This document shows, one piece after another, positions 59,942 to 64,000 of a stretch of DNA of 64,000 bases (positions within the stretch are counted from its first letter, which is position 1; every line of letters begins with the position of its first letter). The notes beneath the pieces were generated by a model that saw only the letters and a list, made by a program, of their open reading frames with translations, was not told the origin of the DNA and made no database searches. The position numbers were made by a program, and so were the translations under genes. Source of the DNA: RPQJ01 sp963746325 (GTDB lineage: Bacteria; Pseudomonadota; Gammaproteobacteria; Steroidobacterales; Steroidobacteraceae). Location: contig CAVVBC010000009.1 of NCBI GenBank assembly GCA_963746325.1, forward strand, positions 124,001-188,000. The letters run 5' to 3'.

Positions 59942-60739
59942 GTGAACAAAGCGAACAAGCGTCTTGCGATTGCCCTCATTGCGGTCGCCCTCTGGGTGGC
60001 AATCACAATGGGGGTTGGATTGCTTCAGGTAGGCCCGGGCACATCGCTGGACAAATTTGCATCGGAGCAGATTGTGTGGGGTCCGCCCGCCGCAGCGGCG
60101 TTCATGCTGTTCGTTGCCTGGGTGATGGGATGGCGGGACCTGGGGTTCAACCGTGTCCGACCCTCGAGTTCATGGCGCCTGCTGTGGCTCCCGATGCTGC
60201 TGGTGTGTGGCTTTATCGGGTTCGCGATCCTGCTGGACAGGCCGGTTCCGACATCGGTTGTGTTCACCGTGGCAATCAACACGATGGTGGTCGGCTTCAG
60301 TGAGGAATTGGCGTTTCGCGGCGTCCTGTGGGGTGGCGCCCGCAAGGCGATGTCGTTCTGGGGAGCCTTCTTCCTGGTGACCTTCCTGTTCGGGATCGTG
60401 CATGTCCTGAACGCTCTCATGACGGGGCAATTTGCCGGGGCGGGTGTACAGGCATTCAATGCAATGCTGAGCGGTGCGGCGTTCCTCGCCCTGCGCATAC
60501 GCACGCACTCACTCATTCCGGTCATGATCCTGCATTGGCTGTGGGATCTCGCCGTTTTCGTCATTGGGGCAGGTCGAGTTGGGCCGGCTCCGGTCGCTGA
60601 TCCGATGACGCAATTGACAGGCGGCCTGATGATCGTCGGACCCATGGCGCTGTATGGCTTTTTCCTCATTCGCAATGAGGGGGTCCGACAGGGCTGGCAG
60701 GACGATTTGCGCGCAAGACCCTCTCCCCAAGGAACCTGA
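59942..60739 (+). CDS. CPBP-family intramembrane metalloprotease, second copy
   Basis: 265 residues from GTG 59942. Seven or eight helices, with motif 1 FSEELAFRGVLWGGARK, motif 2 FGIVHVLN and motif 3 ILHWLWD. Motif 3 lacks the usual NHxxWN Asn, but the His is kept. It is not closely similar to the CPBP protein at 38 kb. The substrate is unknown; it follows the frameshifted lipoprotein gene on the same strand. Confidence 0.88.
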   Translation: MNKANKRLAIALIAVALWVAITMGVGLLQVGPGTSLDKFASEQIVWGPPAAAAFMLFVAWVMGWRDLGFNRVRPSSSWRLLWLPMLLVCGFIGFAILLDRPVPTSVVFTVAINTMVVGFSEELAFRGVLWGGARKAMSFWGAFFLVTFLFGIVHVLNALMTGQFAGAGVQAFNAMLSGAAFLALRIRTHSLIPVMILHWLWDLAVFVIGAGRVGPAPVADPMTQLTGGLMIVGPMALYGFFLIRNEGVRQGWQDDLRARPSPQGT

Positions 60740-60871
60740 TCGATGGTCTTCCAGGTGTCCGCGTGAACCTTTCCGACATCTTTTCGCCCCGCCGCTGACT
60801 GGGCGCACAAACTCTTCTACTATTCCATTTCGGTTGCGAACATCGCGCAACATCAACGGAGCGCCTACACC

Positions 60872-61402
60872 ATGCACAAGAAAGTGAAACTCGCCGCCAG
60901 CAGCGCCGCCATTGCACTACTGTTGCCCTTGGCCGCCAACGCTACCGACCCCAACTATGCCAAGAAGCTGGAGCGCTCCGGATGCACCCAGGTGTCCGAG
61001 TTGCAGGGCTGCGATATCAACAAGACCAAGGCCGAGAACGCCAAGGCCGGGTTTATTGCGGCTCCGGCCTCCTCCGGCAAAGAGAGTTACCAGAGCAAGC
61101 TCGAACGCTCCGGCTGCACCCAGGCGTCCGAGTTGCAGGGCTGCGACATCAACAAGACCAAGGCCGAGAACGCCAAGGCCGGGTTTGGCGCAGCGACGGC
61201 GGCCGGAAGCAGCGACCGTGCACCAGCGGCTGCAATTCAGGCCTGCAACAAGTTCGCCAACGAGGGTTACGACGGCACGATCGTAAGCCAGAGCGCAATG
61301 AAGCCCGGCTATTGGGAAGTGGTGATGCGTTTCGAGCAGTATCAATACGTCTGCAACGTCAGCAGCAGTGGCAAGGTCGAGTCGTTCAACAAGATCAACT
61401 GA
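60872..61402 (+). CDS. Small exported protein with a tandem duplicated Cys-containing unit
   Basis: 176 residues with signal peptide (LAASSAAIALLLPLAANA). Two nearly identical units follow: KLERSGCTQVSELQGCDINK and KLERSGCTQASELQGCDINK, each continuing TKAENAKAGF. The DNA of the two units is also nearly identical, indicating recent duplication. Each unit has two Cys, probably a disulfide. The C-terminal 65 residues (ACNKFANEGYDGTIVSQSAM, then QYVCNVSSSGKVESFNKIN) form a separate small domain. No family is known to me. It converges on glmS, 12 bases apart. Confidence 0.75.
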   Translation: MHKKVKLAASSAAIALLLPLAANATDPNYAKKLERSGCTQVSELQGCDINKTKAENAKAGFIAAPASSGKESYQSKLERSGCTQASELQGCDINKTKAENAKAGFGAATAAGSSDRAPAAAIQACNKFANEGYDGTIVSQSAMKPGYWEVVMRFEQYQYVCNVSSSGKVESFNKIN

Positions 61403-61413
61403 CCACCGACGAG

Positions 61414-63249
61414 CTACTCCACCGTCACGCTCTTCGCCAGGTTCCTCGGCTGATCCACGTCCGTTCCCTTGAGGATGGCGCAGTGATACGCCAGCAGCTG
61501 CAGCGGAATCGTGTACACCACCGGCGCCTGGAAGTAGCTCACGTGCCGCGGCATCTCGATCACGTGCACGCCGTCTTCCGACTGCATGCCTGACTCCGGA
61601 TCGGCGAACACGTACAGCTCGCCGCCGCGCGCGCGCACTTCCATCAGGTTCGATTTCAGCTTTTCCAGCAGGTCGTTGTTTGGCGCGATCGTGATGATCG
61701 GCATGTCGGCGTCCACCAGCGCGAGCGGGCCGTGCTTCAGCTCGCCGGCCGGATAGGCCTCGGCATGGATGTACGAAATCTCCTTCAGCTTCAGCGCACC
61801 TTCCATCGCGATCGGATGCATCGGGCCACGGCCGAGGAACAGCGCGTGCTGCTTGTCGACGAAGCGCTTCGCCAGCTCCTTGATGACCGGGTCGAGCTTG
61901 AGCGTGGCTTCGATCAGTGACGGGATGCCGATCAGGCGCTGCACCAGCCCGCGCTCGCGCTCGGCGTCGGCGCCATGAAACTTGGCAAGCGCCACCACCA
62001 GCATGCCGAACGCCGTGAGCTGCGTGGTGAACGCCTTGGTCGACGCCACGCCGATCTCGGGGCCCGCGCGCGTGAGCATGACGAGTTCGGACTCGCGCAC
62101 CAGCGAGCTCTCGGGCACGTTGCAGATGGCCAGCTGCGACAGGTAGCCGGCCTGCTTGGCGAGACGCAGTGCTGCAAGGGTATCGGCGGTCTCGCCGGAC
62201 TGCGAGACGCTCACGAACAACGTGTTCTGGGGTACTACCGGATTGCGGTAGCGGTATTCGCTGGCGATCTCCACCCAGCACGGCAGGCGGCAGATCTGTT
62301 CGATGAAGTACTTGGCGACCGATGCCGCGTGATAGCTGGTGCCGCACGCGACGATGCGCACCGCTTCGGTCTTGGCGAATACGGCCTGCGCCGCCGGGCC
62401 GAATGCGGCCTCGAGCAACTTGCCGCCCGCGACGCGTTCCTCCAGCGTCTGCGCCACGGCGCGTGGCTGCTCGTGGATCTCCTTCAGCATGTAATGCGGA
62501 AAGTCGCCCTTCTCGGCCGCATCGGCCGAGAGTTCGCTCTCATGCACCTTGCGCTGGATCGTGTTGCCGTCCTTGTCCGAGATGCGCACGCCGTCGCGCC
62601 GGATCTCGCACACGTCGCCTTCTTCCAGGAAGACGAACCTGCGCGTCACCGGCAGCAGCGCCGCGACGTCGGAGGCCACGAAATTCTCGCCCTCGCCCAG
62701 GCCCACCACGACCGGGCAGCCTTCGCGCGCCAGCACGATGCGCTCGGGATCCTTCTGCGAGATCACCGCCAGCGCGTAAGCGCCCTGCAGTTCGGAGACG
62801 GTGGCGCGCACCGCCTTGAACAGGTCGCCGGTTTTCTGCAGGTGGTAGTGCACGCGGTGCGCGATCACTTCGGTGTCCGTCTCGGACGTGAATTCGTAGC
62901 CCGCGGCCTTGAGCTCGTCGCGCAGCTCGTCGTGGTTTTCGATGATGCCGTTGTGGACCAGCGCGATGCCGTCTTTCGAGATGTGCGGGTGGGCGTTGCG
63001 CTCGCTCGGCACGCCGTGCGTGGCCCAGCGCGTGTGCGCGATGCCGAGCAGGCCGTCGGTGGGGCTCTGCTCGAGCGCTTCCTCGAGCATGCGAACCTTG
63101 CCCACCGCTCGCAGCCGCTTGATGGTGCCGGCGTCAGTCAGCACGGCGACGCCGGCCGAGTCGTAACCGCGGTATTCGAGGCGACGCAGGCCCTCGATCA
63201 GGATGGGCACGACGTCACGCTGGGCGACGGCTCCGACGATTCCGCACAT
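61414..63249 (-). CDS. glmS: Glutamine-fructose-6-phosphate aminotransferase (isomerizing)
   Basis: 611 residues, the normal length. The N-terminal glutaminase starts at the catalytic Cys2 (MCGIVGAVAQRDVVPILIEG) and has IAHTRWATHG. Two SIS domains bind the sugar phosphate (ACGTSYHAASVAKYFIEQI, FVSVSQSGETADTLAALRLA). The C-terminal end is DQPRNLAKSVTVE, the expected KSVTVE tail. It makes glucosamine-6-phosphate, the first step to UDP-GlcNAc for peptidoglycan and LPS. The gene order (glmU is not visible here) cannot be checked beyond the window. Regulation through GlmZ-type RNA is not testable from this sequence. Confidence 0.98.
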   Translation of the reverse strand: MCGIVGAVAQRDVVPILIEGLRRLEYRGYDSAGVAVLTDAGTIKRLRAVGKVRMLEEALEQSPTDGLLGIAHTRWATHGVPSERNAHPHISKDGIALVHNGIIENHDELRDELKAAGYEFTSETDTEVIAHRVHYHLQKTGDLFKAVRATVSELQGAYALAVISQKDPERIVLAREGCPVVVGLGEGENFVASDVAALLPVTRRFVFLEEGDVCEIRRDGVRISDKDGNTIQRKVHESELSADAAEKGDFPHYMLKEIHEQPRAVAQTLEERVAGGKLLEAAFGPAAQAVFAKTEAVRIVACGTSYHAASVAKYFIEQICRLPCWVEIASEYRYRNPVVPQNTLFVSVSQSGETADTLAALRLAKQAGYLSQLAICNVPESSLVRESELVMLTRAGPEIGVASTKAFTTQLTAFGMLVVALAKFHGADAERERGLVQRLIGIPSLIEATLKLDPVIKELAKRFVDKQHALFLGRGPMHPIAMEGALKLKEISYIHAEAYPAGELKHGPLALVDADMPIITIAPNNDLLEKLKSNLMEVRARGGELYVFADPESGMQSEDGVHVIEMPRHVSYFQAPVVYTIPLQLLAYHCAILKGTDVDQPRNLAKSVTVE

Positions 63250-63413
63250 GCTCGATCCTTTTTCCGCGGGGCGGCGAGACTAACAGTTTTTCGTTTCAGA
63301 TCAAAGGACTACGCCCGCCCGCCAGGGCCCGCGCTGCTCCCTCCACCCCACCCGAAGCACGATTTTACGGCCCCACGGGGGCCCTGACCGGCTTTACGTC
63401 ACATTCGGAGCCG

Positions 63414-63437
63414 GCGAGGGGCCCGGGCACCCCTCGC
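63414..63437 (-). terminator. GC-rich hairpin between the edge gene and glmS
   Basis: GCGAGGGG (63414-63421) pairs with CCCCTCGC (63430-63437) around an eight-base loop. It lies 37 bases past the stop of the minus-strand edge gene and upstream of glmS. It may end the edge gene's transcript; a T-run is lacking. Confidence 0.45.
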
Positions 63438-63473
63438 CCCTCCCCGCCTCAGCCCGCTGGGGCGACGGCCCGT

Positions 63474-64000
63474 TCAGACGCCGGTGACGTTGCCGTCGCG
63501 GGCGCGCAGCAGCTTGAACCGATGGAAGCCGAGGCGCTCGAGCTGATCGAGGTCGAAGTCCTGCATGCCGAGCAGTTCCCGGTACTTCAGTTTCTGCGAA
63601 CACCGGAACAGCGACTTGTCGCCGGTCTTGTTGGCCTTCGAGATGCTCGGATAGCAGATCCTGGCAGGGCACGTCAGGGCACAGCCGGCGTTGGCAAACA
63701 GCGTGATCTGGTCCTTGTTGCCGATCGAGGCGAGGAAGGCCTCGTCCTCGTTGGCGCTCATCGGCAGGATGATGCTGTCGTAGAGGGCGGACGCCTTGTC
63801 GATCTTCGCCAGGCTGTCGATGTTCTTGATCACGCTGGCTTCGAGTCGGTACTGGGGAAAATCCCGGCGGATCCACCGCGCCAGGTTGTCGTTGGTGACG
63901 ATGATCGAGTTGCCCGGCCGATGGTGCTTTTCGAGCATGGGTCGGTTGGCCGCGTATTCCTCCGGCGAGGCGTCGTGATTGGTCAACGGCAGGCGCAAGC
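63474..64000 (-). CDS. C-terminal part of an unrecognised Cys-containing protein (truncated by window)
   Basis: The open frame enters from the right edge and ends at 63474; at least 174 residues are visible. Features: IIVTNDNLARWIRRDFPQYR, LEASVIKNIDSLAKIDKASA, SIILPMSANEDEAFLASIGN, and NAGCALTCPARICYPSISKA followed by RCSQKLKYR. The clustered Cys (C-x3-C-x4-C and a later Cys) suggest metal or FeS binding. The repeated hydrophobic-strand/helix pattern suggests a TIM-barrel-like fold of the U32-peptidase kind, but I am not sure. No function is assigned. Confidence 0.65.
   Translation of the reverse strand, partial: LRLPLTNHDASPEEYAANRPMLEKHHRPGNSIIVTNDNLARWIRRDFPQYRLEASVIKNIDSLAKIDKASALYDSIILPMSANEDEAFLASIGNKDQITLFANAGCALTCPARICYPSISKANKTGDKSLFRCSQKLKYRELLGMQDFDLDQLERLGFHRFKLLRARDGNVTGV

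Noticed and set aside
63250..63473. glmS ribozyme upstream of glmS
   Set aside because: The ribozyme is a Gram-positive feature and nothing resembling its core was seen here.

Overview
The window is about 64 kb of GC-rich DNA (roughly 65 percent by eye). It looks like a chromosomal segment of a free-living, aerobic Gram-negative proteobacterium. I favour a gammaproteobacterium of the Steroidobacter/Nevskia type, but no rRNA or ribosomal marker is present to settle it. The reasons are two TonB-dependent receptors, a diheme peroxidase, a GlyGly-CTERM cytochrome, a bactofilin/M23 operon, a glmS of proteobacterial type and an iron-sulfur cryptochrome. No tRNA, rRNA, CRISPR array, prophage or insertion sequence was recognised.

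Layout. 0-10.6 kb: housekeeping and stress genes (RetSat-like oxidoreductase, DUF2256 plus FeS-cryptochrome, Ppx/GppA, CHAD protein, VIT1-type transporter, diguanylate cyclase, sulfotransferase). 10.7-16.7 kb: secreted heme proteins, then a copper-receptor (OprC-like) and DUF2946 pair. 17.9-23.7 kb: a three-gene import/hydrolysis unit (alkaline-phosphatase-superfamily hydrolase, TonB receptor, CocE/NonD hydrolase). 25.8-30.05 kb: carnitine-type catabolism I (a badly damaged BKACE gene, thioesterase, ADP-forming acyl-CoA synthetase, CaiD-like dehydratase). 30.2-37.6 kb: envelope proteins, a crotonase, a DszB-like protein and a divergent AraC regulator. 37.6-42.3 kb: a cassette-like run of short orphan genes, all on the plus strand and separated by copies of a dyad repeat. 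43-56.2 kb: carnitine/quaternary-amine catabolism II. 57-61.4 kb: bactofilin operon and small envelope proteins. 61.4-63.2 kb: glmS. A partial Cys-containing gene closes the window.

The most interesting part is 43-56 kb. On the minus strand a class III aminotransferase, two PYROXD2-like flavoproteins and a GcvT-fold protein are chained by start/stop contacts, followed by a carnitine dehydrogenase-thioesterase fusion, a BetI-like TetR and an acyl-CoA dehydrogenase. A divergent Rieske oxygenase carries the Glu-x2-His-x4-His signature of the carnitine/betaine oxygenase group. Facing it is a gene in which a BetI-like TetR regulator is fused in one frame to a Rieske-oxygenase-like domain that has lost both a cluster ligand and the iron ligands: a candidate repurposed dead enzyme acting as regulator. 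It is translationally coupled to a PotF-like binding protein. Two near-identical palindromes lie in the divergent promoter region.

Caution: at least nine otherwise conserved genes carry single-base indels, several in homopolymers, so either the assembly is indel-prone or some genes are decaying. Frames were assigned by eye without any database search.
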